Notes: generated by a model not told the origin, from the letters alone. A stretch of 64,000 nt of DNA from Sphingobacteriales bacterium (GCA_014763615.1 JACXVB010000002.1:1-64000), one strand, 5' to 3'; positions 44,838 to 56,841 are shown, counted from the stretch's first letter. Program-made: numbers and translations.

Positions 44838-45767
44838 ATGCAAGAAAGACAAAAAACTTTGATAGTCATAGCAGGTCCTACCGCCATTGGCAAAACTGCT
44901 CTGGCAATTGAGATTGCCCAGCATTATCAAACTGAGATTATTTCAGCAGATTCTCGGCAGTTTTTTAAAGAAATGTCTATTGGTACTGCCAAACCCCATC
45001 CAATTGAATTAGCTGCGGCAAAACATCATTTTATCGGCTCCCACTCCATCCACGATGAAATAAATGTAGGCAATTTTGAAAAAGAAGCGCTTGAAAAAAT
45101 AAATGAGCTTTTTAAAACTCATGATGTTTTAGTGATGGTAGGTGGCTCTGGCTTATACATCAACGCTGTTTTATATGGTTTTGATGAAATCCCAAAAGCT
45201 GATGAAAAATTAAGAGAGAAGCTTAACCAAAAACTAAAAACTGAAGGGATTATATCACTCCAAAATCAATTAGAAATTTTAGACCCAACATATTATCAAG
45301 AAGTGGATATTCATAATCCACAACGTGTAATCAGAGCTTTGGAGGTTTGTATTGCTACCGGAAAACCATTTTCATCTTTTAGAAAAACTACTCTCAAAAA
45401 TAGGCCTTTCAATAGCATACTGATTGGTTTAGATATGGAGCGGGAGAAATTGTACGATAGAATTAACCAACGTGTTGACTTGATGATGCAACAAGGATTA
45501 TTGGATGAGGTAAAATCGTTGGAGAAATATCAACATTTAAATGCTTTAAAAACCGTAGGCTATTCAGAAATCTTCAATTATTTAAATGGCGAGTGGACTT
45601 TGGAGCAAGCGATTGATAAAATCAAACAAAACACTCGAAATTTTGCTAAAAGACAACTGACTTGGTTTAGAAAGAATAAAGATATCATTTGGTTAAATCC
45701 TACCGACCCGACTGTTCTGCAAAAAATAGCTACTCAACTTCATGAGCTCTCCCAGAAAAGAAGTTAA
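44838..45767 (+). CDS. miaA: tRNA dimethylallyltransferase
   Basis: A 309-residue cytoplasmic enzyme adding a dimethylallyl group to A37 of tRNAs reading codons that begin with U. The P-loop GPTAIGKTALA is at about residues 13-23, followed by SADSRQFFKEMSIGTAKP and VGGSGLYINAVLYGFD. C-terminal RNFAKRQLTWFRKNKDIIWL is typical of MiaA. ATG 44838 is chosen over an adjacent TTG one codon upstream. Its last 38 bp overlap the convergent ion channel gene, an unusual tail-to-tail arrangement. Confidence 0.95.
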   Translation: MQERQKTLIVIAGPTAIGKTALAIEIAQHYQTEIISADSRQFFKEMSIGTAKPHPIELAAAKHHFIGSHSIHDEINVGNFEKEALEKINELFKTHDVLVMVGGSGLYINAVLYGFDEIPKADEKLREKLNQKLKTEGIISLQNQLEILDPTYYQEVDIHNPQRVIRALEVCIATGKPFSSFRKTTLKNRPFNSILIGLDMEREKLYDRINQRVDLMMQQGLLDEVKSLEKYQHLNALKTVGYSEIFNYLNGEWTLEQAIDKIKQNTRNFAKRQLTWFRKNKDIIWLNPTDPTVLQKIATQLHELSQKRS

Positions 45768-46410
45768 AAAACAATACCAGAAAAGATATAGAACTAAAAA
45801 TCTGTGTAGTTACAATAAGTTTCCCGGTTTCATTAATAGGATGAATATCGCCGTAACCAATTGTTGCACTGGTAACAAATGAAAAATAAATCGCGTCAAC
45901 AGCATCTTTGAGAGGGATATTTAAATAATTACCTGCAATATAGATGACTGCAAAAGTCAAGCCCGACTCGAAGAAATTGAATACCAGCAAAAGTAAAGTT
46001 CGCATATTCGATACTTTCAAATGCTGGTACTCTAGAAATATCTTACTAAAAAGATAAAGATAGGTTTCAATTAATAAATAAATCCCGAGGTAATAGATGA
46101 ATTGATGATGATACCAACTGTTCAATAAAACAAGTATTGGAAATACGGTTTTTAAAAATACGTAAAGCTCAACAATCAACTTTTTGGTGATGTAACTTTT
46201 TGATTTAAAAATTTCATCAATTAAAACACCAGGAAATAGGAATAATGAGCAGACAATAAACAGCCTGAAAATACGCAGCAAGCCATAATCATCTTGTTTA
46301 TCGCCGTTCCAAACATCTTGTATTTTATGATAATGAAGCTGATAACCAGAATGCTCCTCTTTTGAAAAAGCCTGTTTTCCTCTGATGAACTTTCTGATAT
46401 GATCTCTCAT
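45730..46410 (-). CDS. Potassium-channel-type (ion channel) membrane protein
   Basis: A 226-residue inner-membrane protein with four to five hydrophobic helices in the first 160 residues, then the pore loop TSATIGYGDIHPI (about 183-195), carrying the K+ selectivity filter TIGYGD, and a last helix (about 203-220). It fits a two-pore-helix or 6TM-like voltage-gated-type channel without a clear S4 arginine ladder. A cytoplasmic N-terminal segment of about 45 residues precedes the first helix. No regulatory RCK domain is fused. Its 3' end overlaps miaA on the opposite strand by 38 bp. Function as a K+ channel is likely from the filter. Confidence 0.82.
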   Translation of the reverse strand: MRDHIRKFIRGKQAFSKEEHSGYQLHYHKIQDVWNGDKQDDYGLLRIFRLFIVCSLFLFPGVLIDEIFKSKSYITKKLIVELYVFLKTVFPILVLLNSWYHHQFIYYLGIYLLIETYLYLFSKIFLEYQHLKVSNMRTLLLLVFNFFESGLTFAVIYIAGNYLNIPLKDAVDAIYFSFVTSATIGYGDIHPINETGKLIVTTQIFSSISFLVLFFNFFSGRAHEVE

Positions 46411-46432
46411 TTCCTAATCCACTAAAACTCTA

Positions 46433-46750
46433 TTATGCTTGTGCAGTTGGTCCTCCAAAATTAAAAGGCATTCCGCCAGGTCCTCCACCATTATTTACTA
46501 CAATATCTCCATTTGCTGTTTCAAACTTGGCAATATTATCTTCTAAAGCCGCTAATAGTCTTTTCGCATGATCTGGCGTTAAAACAATTCTACTTTTCAC
46601 TTTTGCTTTAGGCGTACCAGGCATTACTCTGATAAAATCTAATACAAACTCGCTACTAGAGTGAGTGATGATAGCCAAGTTAGAGTAAATTCCTTCTGCT
46701 ATTTCTTCTGATAACTCAATATTTAATTGATTTTCGTGTTGTTCTTCCAT
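46433..46750 (-). CDS. DUF3467 domain-containing protein
   Basis: A 105-residue cytoplasmic protein of the DUF3467 family. The core segment SEFVLDFIRVMPGTPKAKVKSRI and TPDHAKRLLAALEDNIAKFE is typical. A Gly/Pro-rich tail (NNGGGPGGMPFNFGG) follows. In Bacteroidota it is commonly found right behind rpoC, as here, separated by a strong terminator, so it probably has its own or read-through transcription. The ion channel gene lies 22 bp downstream. Function unknown. Confidence 0.85.
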   Translation of the reverse strand: MEEQHENQLNIELSEEIAEGIYSNLAIITHSSSEFVLDFIRVMPGTPKAKVKSRIVLTPDHAKRLLAALEDNIAKFETANGDIVVNNGGGPGGMPFNFGGPTAQA

Positions 46751-46761
46751 GATCCTAAATT

Positions 46762-46792
46762 AAAAAAGTCCTCCTGTAAAAGGAGGACTTTT
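46762..46792 (-). terminator. Terminator after rpoC
   Basis: GTCCTCCT/AGGAGGAC (46768-46775 and 46781-46788) extended by A4/T4 pairing, with a short loop. On the minus strand it ends in TTTTTTAATTTA. It closes the ribosomal protein/RNA polymerase operon. Confidence 0.88.
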
Positions 46793-46826
46793 GATGAAAT
46801 TATTTAATAATAAAAGAAATTGATTT

Positions 46827-49800
46827 TTATGCTTCGATTTCTTCCTCTTCTTCCTTAGAAGCCATTAATTTATCATATTCTTCTTGAGAACCTACAATGA
46901 TTCTTTCGTAATCACGTAAACCTGTACCTGAAGGAATTAAGTGTCCTACAATTACATTCTCTTTCAAACCTAATAAATTATCACGCTTACCTGCGATAGC
47001 TGCCTCATTCAATACTTTAGTGGTTTCTTGGAAAGAAGCCGCTGAAATGAATGATTTAGTACCTAATGAAGCTCTGGTAATACCTTGCAACATTGGGCTT
47101 GCCGTAGCTGCTCTTGCTTCTCTGGCAGTTACCAATTTCAAATCCTTACGTTTTAGTTGTGAGTTTTCATCACGTAATTTACGTACAGAAATGATTTGAC
47201 CTGGTTTCATTGTATTAGAATCTCCTGGATCTTCCACTACCATTTTATCATAGATTTCGTCATTCTCGATAGAGAAATCGAATCTATCTACAGCTTCTTT
47301 TTCTAAGAAACGAGTATCTCCAGCATCTTCAATCATTACTTTTTGCATCATTTGGTGAACGATAGTTTCAAAATGCTTATCGTTAATTTTCACCCCTTGC
47401 AAACGGTAAACTTCTTGAATTCCGTTTACCAAGTATTCTTGAACTGCCGCAGGACCTTTGATAGAAAGAATATCTCCTGGAGAAATAGCTCCATCAGATA
47501 ATGGCATACCTGCTTTCACAAAGTCGTTATCCTGAACTAAGATGTGTTTAGAAAGTGGAACTAAGTATTTTTTCACTTGTCCGTCTCTTGATTCTATAGT
47601 TACCTCACGGTTACCACGTTTCACCCCTCCTAGCGTTACTACACCATCAATTTCTGTTACAACAGCTGGGTTAGATGGATTTCTAGCTTCAAATAATTCA
47701 GTTACACGAGGTAAACCACCGGTGATATCTCTAGTTTTTCCAGATGTACGAGGGATTTTCACTAAGATTTCTCCCATTTTCACATCTTCACCTTCATCAA
47801 CCACTACGTGAGCACCTACCGGGATATTGTATTCTCTGATAGAACCACCTTTTTTATCCACAATTTTAACAACTGGATTTTTGGTTTTATCACGAGTGTC
47901 AATAATTACTTTCTCTCTGTGGCCAGTTTGTTCGTCTGATTCTTCACGGAAAGTCACTCCTTCAATTACAGATTCAAACTCTACTTTACCTGAGAATTCA
48001 GAGATAATAACTGCGTTGTATGGATCCCATGAACAAATCTTATCTCCTTTAGTTACTTTATCTCCTTCTTTAACGAACAAGAATGAACCATAAGGGATAT
48101 TATTGGTCATGATTATTCTTCCAGTATTGGCTTCAGTAATTTTGAATTCACCAGAACGACCTAATACTACTTCTACTTCTCCTTCTTCGGTGGTTTTAGT
48201 AACAGTTCTTAAGTTTTCAAACTCAATAATACCATCAAATTTTGCGTTGATTTGAGATTCAGCAGCAATGTTAGAAGCAGTACCTCCAACGTGAAACGTA
48301 CGTAGAGTTAACTGTGTTCCTGGCTCACCGATTGACTGAGCAGCGATTACACCTACAGCCTCTCCTATTTGAACCCGTTTACCCGAAGCTAAGTTACGTC
48401 CGTAACACAATGCACAAACCCCTCTTGGAGCTTCACAAGTTAATACAGAACGAATTTCTATACCTTCAAGTGGAGATTCTTCAATAGTTTTTGCAATTTC
48501 TTCGGTGATGTCTTGATCAGCTTTAACTAATAATTCATTAGTAATTGGATGATAAACATCATGTAAAGAAGTACGACCTAAAATTCTATCATATAGTGGC
48601 TCTACAACATCCTCGTTATCTTTAAGGGCAGTAGTGTACATCCCTCTTAAAGTTCCACAATCATTGTATTTGATGACCATATCTTGCGCTACATCATGCA
48701 AACGACGAGTTAAGTAACCCGCATCGGCAGTTTTTAACGCTGTATCGGCCAAACCTTTACGAGCACCGTGAGTAGAAATAAAGTATTCTAGTACGGATAA
48801 TCCTTCTTTAAAGTTAGAAAGAATTGGGTTCTCAATAATTTCACCACCTGAACCTGATTTTTGTGGTTTCGCCATCAATCCCCTCATGCCGCATAACTGA
48901 CGAATTTGCTCTTTAGAACCACGAGCTCCAGAATCCAACATCATGTAAACAGAGTTGAAACCTTGGTTATCGTTGGTTAATTGAGTCATTACGTGAGTAG
49001 TCAATCTATTGTTGATACGAGTCCAGATATCAATGATTTGGTTGTATCGCTCGTTATTAGTTATGAATCCCATGTTATAGTTATTCATTACTTCCTCAAC
49101 TTCAACTCTAGCTTGCTCTAATAAAGTGTGCTTTTCTGTTGGGATATTTAAATCTTTCAAGTTGAAAGATAAACCTCCTCTAAATGCAGATTGGAAACCT
49201 AAAGTTTTAATTTCATCTAAGAAATTCGCGGCTCCGGCCATACCTGTTACTTTCACTACCACACCAATGATGTCTCTTAGTGATTTCTTAGTTAAAAGCT
49301 CATTAATGTAACCTACTTCTTTTGGAACAACTTCATTGAATAATACTCTACCAACGGTCGTATCAATAATTTTTTCAACTAAAACTCCATCATTATCTTT
49401 AATCTTAGCTTTTACTTTTATGAAAGCATGAAGATCAATTTTCTTCTCATTGTAGGCAATGATTACCTCTTCAGAAGAATAGAAAGTTTGTCCCTCTCCT
49501 TTAACAATGTTTCCTTCTTCAGATTTACGACCTTTGGTCATGTAATATAGACCCAAAACCATATCCTGAGAGGGTACCGTTACCGGAGTTCCATTAGCCG
49601 GATTCAAAATGTTGTGAGAAGCGAGCATCAAAATTTGGGCTTCCAAAACCGCCGCATTACCTAGTGGTACGTGAACGGCCATCTGGTCACCGTCAAAATC
49701 CGCGTTAAAGGCTGTACACACTAATGGGTGTAGTTGGATCGCTTTACCTTCAACTAACTTAGGTTGGAAAGATTGGATACCTAAACGGTGTAATGTTGGG

Positions 49801-51119
49801 GCCCTGTTTAAAAGAACTGGGTGCCCTTTCAATACATTTTCTAAAATATCCCAAACTAAAGGATCTTTTCTATCTACAATTTTCTTAGCTGATTTTACGG
49901 TCTTAACAACACCTCTTTCAATCATCTTACGGATGATAAACGGTTTGAAAAGCTCTGCAGCCATATCTTTAGGCAAACCGCACTCGTGTAGTTTCAATGT
50001 TGGACCAACAACGATTACAGAACGTCCGGAGTAATCCACACGTTTACCCAATAAGTTTTGACGGAAACGACCTTGCTTTCCCTTTAAAATATCAGAAAGA
50101 GATTTTAAAGCTCTGTTACCTTCAGTTTTAACCGCATTCACTTTACGTGAGTTGTCAAATAATGAATCAACAGCTTCTTGCAACATACGCTTTTCGTTAC
50201 GTAAGATGACTTCAGGAGCTTTGATTTCCATTAATCTTTTTAAACGATTGTTACGGATGATTACTCTTCTGTACAAATCATTTAAATCTGAAGTGGCAAA
50301 ACGACCACCTTCTAAAGGAACTAATGGACGCAATTCTGGTGGAATAACTGGAACAATTTTCACAATCATCCACTCAGGATTATTATCGATTCTTGATTTA
50401 GCATCGCGGAAAGCTTCTACAACTTGTAAGCGTTTTAAAGCTTCATTTTTACGTTGCTGAGAAGTTTCATTTGCCGCTTGATGACGTAAATCATAAGATA
50501 ATTGGTCTAAATCTAATCTTCTTAATAAATCTTCTAATGCTTCAGCACCCATTTTGGCGATGAATTTATTAGGATCTTTATCGTCTAAGTATTGATTTTC
50601 TTTAGGTAACTTATCTAAGATGTCTAAGTATTCTTCTTCTGTTAAGAAATCCATATAGTTGATTCCTTCATCGGCCATTAAGCCAGATTGAATCACTACA
50701 TATCTTTCGTAATAAATAATTAAATCTAATCTTTTAGTAGGTAAACCTAATAGATAACCAATTTTGTTTGGTAATGATCTGAAATACCAAATGTGTGCTA
50801 CAGGAACTACCAAATTAATGTGTCCCATACGCTCACGACGTACTTTTTTCTCAGTTACCTCAACACCACAACGGTCACAAACTATTCCTTTGTAACGGAT
50901 TCTTTTGTATTTACCGCAATGACATTCGTAATCTTTAACCGGACCAAAAATTCTTTCGCAGAATAAACCATCACGTTCTGGCTTATAAGTTCTGTAATTA
51001 ATGGTTTCTGGCTTTAATACTTCACCACTTGATCTTTCCAAAATTGCTTCTGGAGATGATAAGCTAATGGTAATCGAAGTAAAATTACTTTTTAATTTAC
51101 TATCCTTTTTGTAAGACAT
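46827..51119 (-). CDS. rpoC: DNA-directed RNA polymerase subunit beta'
   Basis: A 1,430-residue catalytic subunit. The N-terminal zinc-binding loop has CHCGKYKRI and CDRCGVEV. The active-site metal motif [12 protein letters not shown] (three Asp) is about a third of the way in, and the bridge-helix/trigger-loop region includes [33 protein letters not shown] with the second zinc cysteines. The C-terminal part ends in an acidic tail. Typical Bacteroidota length and architecture. It follows rpoB after a 90-bp spacer with repeated AAAGTTGAAAGTTAAAG words and is the last gene of the operon before a terminator. Confidence 0.97.
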   Translation of the reverse strand: MSYKKDSKLKSNFTSITISLSSPEAILERSSGEVLKPETINYRTYKPERDGLFCERIFGPVKDYECHCGKYKRIRYKGIVCDRCGVEVTEKKVRRERMGHINLVVPVAHIWYFRSLPNKIGYLLGLPTKRLDLIIYYERYVVIQSGLMADEGINYMDFLTEEEYLDILDKLPKENQYLDDKDPNKFIAKMGAEALEDLLRRLDLDQLSYDLRHQAANETSQQRKNEALKRLQVVEAFRDAKSRIDNNPEWMIVKIVPVIPPELRPLVPLEGGRFATSDLNDLYRRVIIRNNRLKRLMEIKAPEVILRNEKRMLQEAVDSLFDNSRKVNAVKTEGNRALKSLSDILKGKQGRFRQNLLGKRVDYSGRSVIVVGPTLKLHECGLPKDMAAELFKPFIIRKMIERGVVKTVKSAKKIVDRKDPLVWDILENVLKGHPVLLNRAPTLHRLGIQSFQPKLVEGKAIQLHPLVCTAFNADFDGDQMAVHVPLGNAAVLEAQILMLASHNILNPANGTPVTVPSQDMVLGLYYMTKGRKSEEGNIVKGEGQTFYSSEEVIIAYNEKKIDLHAFIKVKAKIKDNDGVLVEKIIDTTVGRVLFNEVVPKEVGYINELLTKKSLRDIIGVVVKVTGMAGAANFLDEIKTLGFQSAFRGGLSFNLKDLNIPTEKHTLLEQARVEVEEVMNNYNMGFITNNERYNQIIDIWTRINNRLTTHVMTQLTNDNQGFNSVYMMLDSGARGSKEQIRQLCGMRGLMAKPQKSGSGGEIIENPILSNFKEGLSVLEYFISTHGARKGLADTALKTADAGYLTRRLHDVAQDMVIKYNDCGTLRGMYTTALKDNEDVVEPLYDRILGRTSLHDVYHPITNELLVKADQDITEEIAKTIEESPLEGIEIRSVLTCEAPRGVCALCYGRNLASGKRVQIGEAVGVIAAQSIGEPGTQLTLRTFHVGGTASNIAAESQINAKFDGIIEFENLRTVTKTTEEGEVEVVLGRSGEFKITEANTGRIIMTNNIPYGSFLFVKEGDKVTKGDKICSWDPYNAVIISEFSGKVEFESVIEGVTFREESDEQTGHREKVIIDTRDKTKNPVVKIVDKKGGSIREYNIPVGAHVVVDEGEDVKMGEILVKIPRTSGKTRDITGGLPRVTELFEARNPSNPAVVTEIDGVVTLGGVKRGNREVTIESRDGQVKKYLVPLSKHILVQDNDFVKAGMPLSDGAISPGDILSIKGPAAVQEYLVNGIQEVYRLQGVKINDKHFETIVHQMMQKVMIEDAGDTRFLEKEAVDRFDFSIENDEIYDKMVVEDPGDSNTMKPGQIISVRKLRDENSQLKRKDLKLVTAREARAATASPMLQGITRASLGTKSFISAASFQETTKVLNEAAIAGKRDNLLGLKENVIVGHLIPSGTGLRDYERIIVGSQEEYDKLMASKEEEEEIEA

Positions 51120-51130
51120 ATTCTTTCTTT

Positions 51131-51207
51131 AAAGTTGAAAGTTAAAGGTCAAAAGTTGAAAGTTAAAGTTTCAAAAACTCTAAACTCTCAACTTTAAACT
51201 TTGAACT
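51131..51207. repeat. Direct and inverted repeats in the rpoB-rpoC spacer
   Basis: AAAGTTGAAAGTTAAAG occurs twice (51131-51147 and 51152-51168) and a degenerate reverse complement lies at 51189-51207. The elements can form an RNA hairpin in the rpoB-rpoC transcript. No coding function is seen. Confidence 0.65.
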
Positions 51208-51209
51208 TA

Positions 51210-54200
51210 TTAGTCTAATGTAATATCTAATCCTAAACCTCTTAGTTCATGAACCAATACGTTGAATGATTCTGGAACGCCTGGAGTTGGTAAGTTTTCG
51301 CCTTTTACAATTGCTTCGTAAGTTTTTGCTCTTCCTACCACATCATCAGATTTAACGGTTAAGATTTCTTGTAAGATGTTAGATGCACCAAATGCTTCTA
51401 ATGCCCAAACCTCCATCTCACCAAAACGCTGACCACCAAATTGTGCTTTACCACCCAATGGTTGTTGTGTAATTAATGAGTATGGTCCGATAGAACGAGC
51501 ATGCATCTTATCATCCACCATGTGACCTAATTTCAGCATATAAATCACCCCAACAGTGGTTGGTTGATCAAAACGCTCTCCAGTTAATCCATTGTATAAG
51601 TAAGTTCTTCCTGATTCAGGAACACCCGCCTTTTTCACATATTCCTCAACTTCATCATGAGAAGCTCCGTCGAAGATTGGTGTAGCGAATTTCAATCCTA
51701 ATTCTTTACCAGCCCAGCCTAAAACAGTTTCGTAAATCTGTCCTAAGTTCATACGAGAAGGTACACCTAGCGGGTTTAAAACAATATCTACTGGAGTTCC
51801 ATCAGCTAAGAAAGGCATATCCTCATCTCTTACGATACGAGCTACAATACCTTTATTACCATGACGACCCGCCATTTTATCTCCAACTTTCAATTTACGT
51901 TTTTTAGCTACGTAAACCTTAGCCATTTGAACAATACCAGAAGGAAGCTCATCACCTACACTAATCGCAAATTTATCTCTTCGGTAAGCTCCTAACTCTT
52001 CATTTACTTTGATACCGTAGTTGTGCAATAAAGTTTTAATTAAATCATTCTTATCATCATCAGTAGTCCATTTTGTTGGGTTGATGTGATTATAATCTAA
52101 TTCCATTAAAAGCTTTTGAGTGAATTTAACACCCTTAGCAATTAATAATTCTTTATACACATTGTAAACTCCCTGTGAAGTTTTACCATTTACGATAGTG
52201 AATAATTTATCCACTAAACTTTCTCTTAACTCTCTAACTGCTTTTTCATGTTTAGCATCCAACTTTTCAAGCATTGCTTTTTCTTCTGCTTTAGAAGTTT
52301 TCTTAGCTCTAGAGAATAATTTAGTATCAATTACAACCCCTTTAATGGATGGTGGAGTTTTCAAAGATGCATCTTTAACATCACCAGCTTTATCACCAAA
52401 GATTGCTCTTAGTAATTTCTCTTCCGGAGATGGGTCAGACTCTCCTTTAGGAGTAATCTTACCAATTAAAATGTCACCTTCACCAACTTCAGCACCCACT
52501 CTGATAATTCCGTTTTCATCCAAATCTTTGGTAGCTTCTTCAGAAACATTCGGAATATCGGGTGTTAATTCTTCCTCTCCACGTTTCGTGTCACGAACTT
52601 CTAGCTCGAACTCTTCAATGTGAAGTGAAGTAAATATATCTTGAGAAACAACTCTTTCAGAAATTACAATCGCATCCTCAAAGTTGTATCCTTGCCAAGG
52701 CATGAAAGCAACTTTTAAGTTAATACCTAATGCTAATTCTCCGTCTTGAGTTGCATAACCTTCACATAATACTTGTCCTTTTTCAACTTTCTGACCTTTT
52801 TTAACAATTGGTTTTAGGTTGATACAAGTGCTTTGGTTGGTTTTCTTAAACTTGATTAAATCGTAGCTTTTAGACTCGCCTTCAAATGAAACTAATCTAT
52901 CATCATCATTTCTTTCATAACGAATGGTGATTTTATTAGCATCAACATACTCAACAACTCCGTTTCCTTCGGCGTTGATTAACGTTCTTGAATCACGAGC
53001 CACTCTTCCTTCCAATCCAGTTCCAACGATTGGTGCTTGCGGACGTAACAAAGGCACCGCTTGACGTTGCATATTAGATCCCATCAAGGCCCTGTTCGCA
53101 TCATCATGCTCTAAGAAAGGAATCAAGGAAGCTGCAATTGAAGTAATCTGATTTGGAGCGATATCAATATAATCTAACTTTTCTGGCTCGATTACAGGGA
53201 AATCACCTTCGTATCTTGCTTTTACCTTATCATCAGCAAAGTTTCCTTTATCATCATATTGAGCATTTGCTTGCGCAATAGTCATTCCGTCTTCATCCTC
53301 AGCACTTAAATAAGTAACTGGTTCATCTGTAACCACTTTACCATCGTTAACTTTACGGTAAGGAGTCTCGATAAAACCTAAGTTATTGATTTTAGCGTGA
53401 ACACAAAGCGAAGAAATCAAACCGATGTTTGGACCTTCTGGAGTTTCAATGGTACATAAACGACCATAGTGAGTATAGTGAACGTCACGTACCTCGAAAC
53501 CAGCTCTTTCTCTTGATAAACCACCTGGACCTAATGCAGACAAACGACGTTTGTGCGTAATCTCGGCTAATGGATTGGTTTGATCCATGAATTGAGATAA
53601 CTGATTAGTTCCAAAGAAAGAGTTAATTACTGATGACAATGTACGAGCATTAATCAAATCAGTTGGTGTAAATACCTCGTTGTCACGGATATTCATACGT
53701 TCACGTATAGTTCTAGCCATACGAGCTAAACCTACACCAAACTGAGCGTATAACTGCTCTCCAACGGTTCTTACTCTTCTGTTTGATAAGTGATCAATAT
53801 CATCCACATCTTCTTTGGAGTTGATTAATTTGATCAAATATTTAACAATCGCAATGATGTCTAACTTAGTTAAAACCTTAGTCTCAACAGGAGTCTCTAA
53901 TTTTAATTTACGATTGATTCTGTAACGACCAACATCACCTAAATCATAACGTTTATCGGAGAAAAATAAACGATCGATAATACCACGAGCAGTTTCTTCA
54001 TCAGGTGGTTCTGCGTTACGTAATTGTCTATATATATGTTCTACTGCCTCTTTAGCAGAGTTAGAAGTGTCTTTTTGCAGAGTATTGTAAATGATAGTGT
54101 AATCTCCAGAGTTACCATCTTCCTTAGAAAGGATTAAGGTTTTAACTCCAGCATCCACAATCATATCAATTTGATCTTCTTCTAAAATGGTTTCTCTTTC

Positions 54201-55010
54201 AAGAATGATTTCATTTCTATCAATAGATACAACTTCACCAGTATCCTCATCCACAAAATCTTCTACCCATTTCTTCAAAACTCTAGCCGCTAATTTGCGA
54301 CCAACGTATTTCTTTAAACCAGATTTACTAACTTTTACTTCATCAGCAAGATCAAATAATTCTAAAATATCTTTATCAGAATCATAACCTATTGCTCTTA
54401 ATAGAGTAGTAACCGGAAATTTTTTCTTACGATCAATGTAAGCATACATCACGTTATTAACGTCTGTAGCGAACTCAATCCATGAACCTTTAAACGGAAT
54501 TACACGAGCAGAGTATAACTTGCTTCCATTGGTATGACGGCTTACACCGAAAAACACACCGGGAGAGCGGTGTAATTGAGAAACAATTACACGTTCAGCA
54601 CCATTGATGACGAAGGTTCCTTTTGGAGTCATGTAAGGAATGGTACCTAAGTAAACATCCTGTACAATAGTTTCAAAATCTTCGTGTTCTTCATCGTTAC
54701 AAGAAAGTCTTAGTTTAGCTTTTAAAGGAACACTGTAAGTTAATCCACGCTCTATACATTCCTGAATATCATAACGAGGAGGATCAATAAAGTAGTCCAA
54801 AAATTCTAAAACGAAAATGTTTCTTGAATCGGAAATTGGGAAGTTTTCAGCAAAAACCTGAAATAAACCTTCTGTGTGACGGTTATCTGAGGTTGTTTCT
54901 AGCTGAAAGAATTCCTTGAACGATTGGATTTGTACATCCAGAAAATCAGGATAATCTAATACATGCTTGCTTTGAGCGAAGTTTATCCTTTGATTGCTTT
55001 TGTTTGCCAA
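51210..55010 (-). CDS. rpoB: DNA-directed RNA polymerase subunit beta
   Basis: A 1,266-residue core subunit. The fork-loop/rifampicin region is clear in [40 protein letters not shown], matching the RNA polymerase RRR(D) area with the LSQFMDQ and [12 protein letters not shown] motifs. Later [19 protein letters not shown] and [25 protein letters not shown] bind the beta' subunit and active site. Length is normal for Bacteroidota. The start [11 protein letters not shown] at 55010 lies 149 bp after rplL, a gap that holds a large hairpin that may attenuate transcription. It is followed by rpoC after 90 bp. Confidence 0.97.
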   Translation of the reverse strand: MANKSNQRINFAQSKHVLDYPDFLDVQIQSFKEFFQLETTSDNRHTEGLFQVFAENFPISDSRNIFVLEFLDYFIDPPRYDIQECIERGLTYSVPLKAKLRLSCNDEEHEDFETIVQDVYLGTIPYMTPKGTFVINGAERVIVSQLHRSPGVFFGVSRHTNGSKLYSARVIPFKGSWIEFATDVNNVMYAYIDRKKKFPVTTLLRAIGYDSDKDILELFDLADEVKVSKSGLKKYVGRKLAARVLKKWVEDFVDEDTGEVVSIDRNEIILERETILEEDQIDMIVDAGVKTLILSKEDGNSGDYTIIYNTLQKDTSNSAKEAVEHIYRQLRNAEPPDEETARGIIDRLFFSDKRYDLGDVGRYRINRKLKLETPVETKVLTKLDIIAIVKYLIKLINSKEDVDDIDHLSNRRVRTVGEQLYAQFGVGLARMARTIRERMNIRDNEVFTPTDLINARTLSSVINSFFGTNQLSQFMDQTNPLAEITHKRRLSALGPGGLSRERAGFEVRDVHYTHYGRLCTIETPEGPNIGLISSLCVHAKINNLGFIETPYRKVNDGKVVTDEPVTYLSAEDEDGMTIAQANAQYDDKGNFADDKVKARYEGDFPVIEPEKLDYIDIAPNQITSIAASLIPFLEHDDANRALMGSNMQRQAVPLLRPQAPIVGTGLEGRVARDSRTLINAEGNGVVEYVDANKITIRYERNDDDRLVSFEGESKSYDLIKFKKTNQSTCINLKPIVKKGQKVEKGQVLCEGYATQDGELALGINLKVAFMPWQGYNFEDAIVISERVVSQDIFTSLHIEEFELEVRDTKRGEEELTPDIPNVSEEATKDLDENGIIRVGAEVGEGDILIGKITPKGESDPSPEEKLLRAIFGDKAGDVKDASLKTPPSIKGVVIDTKLFSRAKKTSKAEEKAMLEKLDAKHEKAVRELRESLVDKLFTIVNGKTSQGVYNVYKELLIAKGVKFTQKLLMELDYNHINPTKWTTDDDKNDLIKTLLHNYGIKVNEELGAYRRDKFAISVGDELPSGIVQMAKVYVAKKRKLKVGDKMAGRHGNKGIVARIVRDEDMPFLADGTPVDIVLNPLGVPSRMNLGQIYETVLGWAGKELGLKFATPIFDGASHDEVEEYVKKAGVPESGRTYLYNGLTGERFDQPTTVGVIYMLKLGHMVDDKMHARSIGPYSLITQQPLGGKAQFGGQRFGEMEVWALEAFGASNILQEILTVKSDDVVGRAKTYEAIVKGENLPTPGVPESFNVLVHELRGLGLDITLD

Positions 55011-55092
55011 GGGTCTTAAATTTTAGTTAAACCGAAAATTCGATTAATTACTGAATCTATATTCAGCTTGTCATAAGGTGATATACACCAAA

Positions 55093-55137
55093 AGCCGTAA
55101 ACTCCAACCCGCTTTTCAGCGGATGGAGTTTATGGCT
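55093..55137 (-). terminator. Large hairpin (attenuator-like) between rplL and rpoB
   Basis: A 14-bp stem (AGCCGTAAACTCCA with TGGAGTTTATGGCT, one G-T pair) plus a four-bp upper stem CCGC/GCGG around TTTTCA. On the minus strand the stem is followed by TTTTGGTGTAT. It is a plausible partial terminator between the ribosomal protein genes and rpoB. Confidence 0.7.
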
Positions 55138-55159
55138 ATTTTGTATTGAGGGTAATAAA

Positions 55160-55537
55160 TTACTTAATCTCAACAACAGCTCCAGCTTCTTCAAGCTGTT
55201 TTTTTAGAGCTTCAGCTTCGTCTTTAGCTACACCAGTTTTTAATTCTTTTGGTGCACCATCCACTAAGTCTTTAGCTTCTTTTAAGCCAAGACCTGTAAG
55301 ATCTTTAACAAGTTTAACAACTGCCAATTTCTGACCTCCAGCTTCTTTTAAGATGACATCAAAAGTTGATTTTTCTTCAGCAACTGGAGCATCTCCAGCT
55401 ACAGCTGGACCAGCAACAGCTACCGCAGCAGCCGCTGGCTCAATACCATACTCGTCTTTTAAGATTTGAGCTAACTCGTTAACTTCTTTAACTGTTAAGT
55501 TTACTAATTGTTCAGCAAACGCTTTTAAATCCGCCAT
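55160..55537 (-). CDS. rplL: 50S ribosomal protein L7/L12
   Basis: A 125-residue acidic stalk protein. The N-terminal dimerisation helices ([30 protein letters not shown]) lead through an Ala/Pro/Val hinge to the C-terminal domain [40 protein letters not shown], which contacts translation factors. Acts in pairs on L10 at the ribosome. Gene order L10-L7/L12-rpoB is conserved. The 149-bp gap to rpoB holds a hairpin that may lower RNA polymerase expression relative to the stalk protein. Confidence 0.97.
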   Translation of the reverse strand: MADLKAFAEQLVNLTVKEVNELAQILKDEYGIEPAAAAVAVAGPAVAGDAPVAEEKSTFDVILKEAGGQKLAVVKLVKDLTGLGLKEAKDLVDGAPKELKTGVAKDEAEALKKQLEEAGAVVEIK

Positions 55538-55595
55538 TATATTAAATTTTAAATTTTACTAATTAATAATTTCAATCCAAACTTCAGGTGTTTGG

Positions 55596-56117
55596 TTAAC
55601 CTTCTCTTTCTTGTAAAGTTTTGACAATCCCTGCCAATTTGTTTCCGCCTGACGATAATGCTGAAATAACATTTTTCGCAGGAGACTGTAATAAACCGAT
55701 GATATCTCCGATTAATTCTTCTCTTGATTTTAAGTTTACAAGAGTTTCTAATTGGTTATCTCCGATAAATACTGCCTGATCAATATACGCTGCTTTTAAA
55801 ACCGGTTTATCACCTTCTTTTCTCAACTGCTTAATCAGTTTTGCCGGAGCATTACCTGTAGTTGAAAACATGACTGATGAAGAACCTTTAAGAACATCAA
55901 ATAGAGGAGTAACATCACCATCTAATTGCTCTAAAGCTTTTTTGATTAAGGTGTTTTTTACTACCTGAATTCCAATTTTGTTCTCAAAACATTTGCGGCG
56001 AATATTATTGATTTTTGCAACCGTTAAATTAGAAGTATCTGTAATATAGAAATTACCGTACTCTTTCATTTGCTCAGTTAAAGCAGAAACAACTTCGTGT
56101 TTTTCTTCTCTTCTCAT
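55596..56117 (-). CDS. rplJ: 50S ribosomal protein L10
   Basis: A 173-residue protein that anchors L7/L12 to the large subunit. Visible is MRREEKHEVVSALTEQMKEYGNFYITDTSNLTVAKINNIRRKCFEN near the start and the C-terminal helix region that binds L7/L12 (AKNVISALSSGGNKLAGIVKTL). It starts 4 bp after rplA ends, so the two are tightly linked. In E. coli L10 (with L7/L12) binds its own mRNA and represses; a similar role here is inference only, and no obvious matching leader was identified. Confidence 0.96.
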   Translation of the reverse strand: MRREEKHEVVSALTEQMKEYGNFYITDTSNLTVAKINNIRRKCFENKIGIQVVKNTLIKKALEQLDGDVTPLFDVLKGSSSVMFSTTGNAPAKLIKQLRKEGDKPVLKAAYIDQAVFIGDNQLETLVNLKSREELIGDIIGLLQSPAKNVISALSSGGNKLAGIVKTLQEREG

Positions 56118-56121
56118 AATA

Positions 56122-56820
56122 TTAAATTCCCGCTACTGTTTTAGTTTCAATTTCTATTCCAGGAGACATGGTTGAAGAGAGATGTACGCTCTTAAAATAT
56201 GTCCCTTTTGCAGCTGATGGTTTCAATCTTGAAATAGTTTGGAGAACTTCCAAAGCATTTTCATAAATCTTATCAGATGGGAAAGATACTTTACCTACTG
56301 AGCAGTGTATGATACCTGTTTTATCCACTTTAAAGTCGATTTTACCACCCTTAACATCAGTTACTGCTTGTCCCACATTCATGGTTACAGTTCCTGATTT
56401 AGGATTTGGCATCAAATTACGAGGACCTAAAATACGACCTAATTTACCTACTTTAGCCATACAGCTAGGAGTAGTAATAATGATGTCGACATCTGTCCAG
56501 CCACCCTCAATCTTAGCTATATACTCGTCCAAACCCACAAAATCAGCACCTGCGGCTTTTGCTTCTTCTTCCTTATCAGGAGTTACTAAAGCTAAAACGC
56601 GTACTGTTTTACCGGTACCATGAGGTAAAGTTGCAATACCACGTACCATTTGATTCGCTTTACGCGGATCAACACCTAAACGCACATCAATATCAACTGA
56701 TGAATCGAATTTGGTGGTTGTGATATCTTTTACCAAGGCGGCCGCATCCTTTAAGGAATAGGCTTTACCAGCTTCAAGTTTGGAAAGTGCCGTCTTTTGA
56801 TTTTTTGTTAATCTTGCCAC
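56122..56820 (-). CDS. rplA: 50S ribosomal protein L1
   Basis: A 232-residue rRNA-binding protein of the L1 stalk. Family landmarks are [39 protein letters not shown] and [22 protein letters not shown], the latter the L1 signature. The operon order rplK-rplA-rplJ-rplL is the classical one. L1 usually represses its own operon by binding mRNA near rplK; the 135-bp nusG-rplK spacer, with a long inverted repeat, is the place to look for such a site. Confidence 0.97.
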   Translation of the reverse strand: MARLTKNQKTALSKLEAGKAYSLKDAAALVKDITTTKFDSSVDIDVRLGVDPRKANQMVRGIATLPHGTGKTVRVLALVTPDKEEEAKAAGADFVGLDEYIAKIEGGWTDVDIIITTPSCMAKVGKLGRILGPRNLMPNPKSGTVTMNVGQAVTDVKGGKIDFKVDKTGIIHCSVGKVSFPSDKIYENALEVLQTISRLKPSAAKGTYFKSVHLSSTMSPGIEIETKTVAGI

Positions 56821-56841
56821 TGTCTTTTACTTATTTGTTAA

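Noticed and set aside
46827-55010. Plus-strand open frames inside rpoB and rpoC
   Set aside because: They are antisense shadows of highly conserved coding sequence with no recognised domain or start signal.
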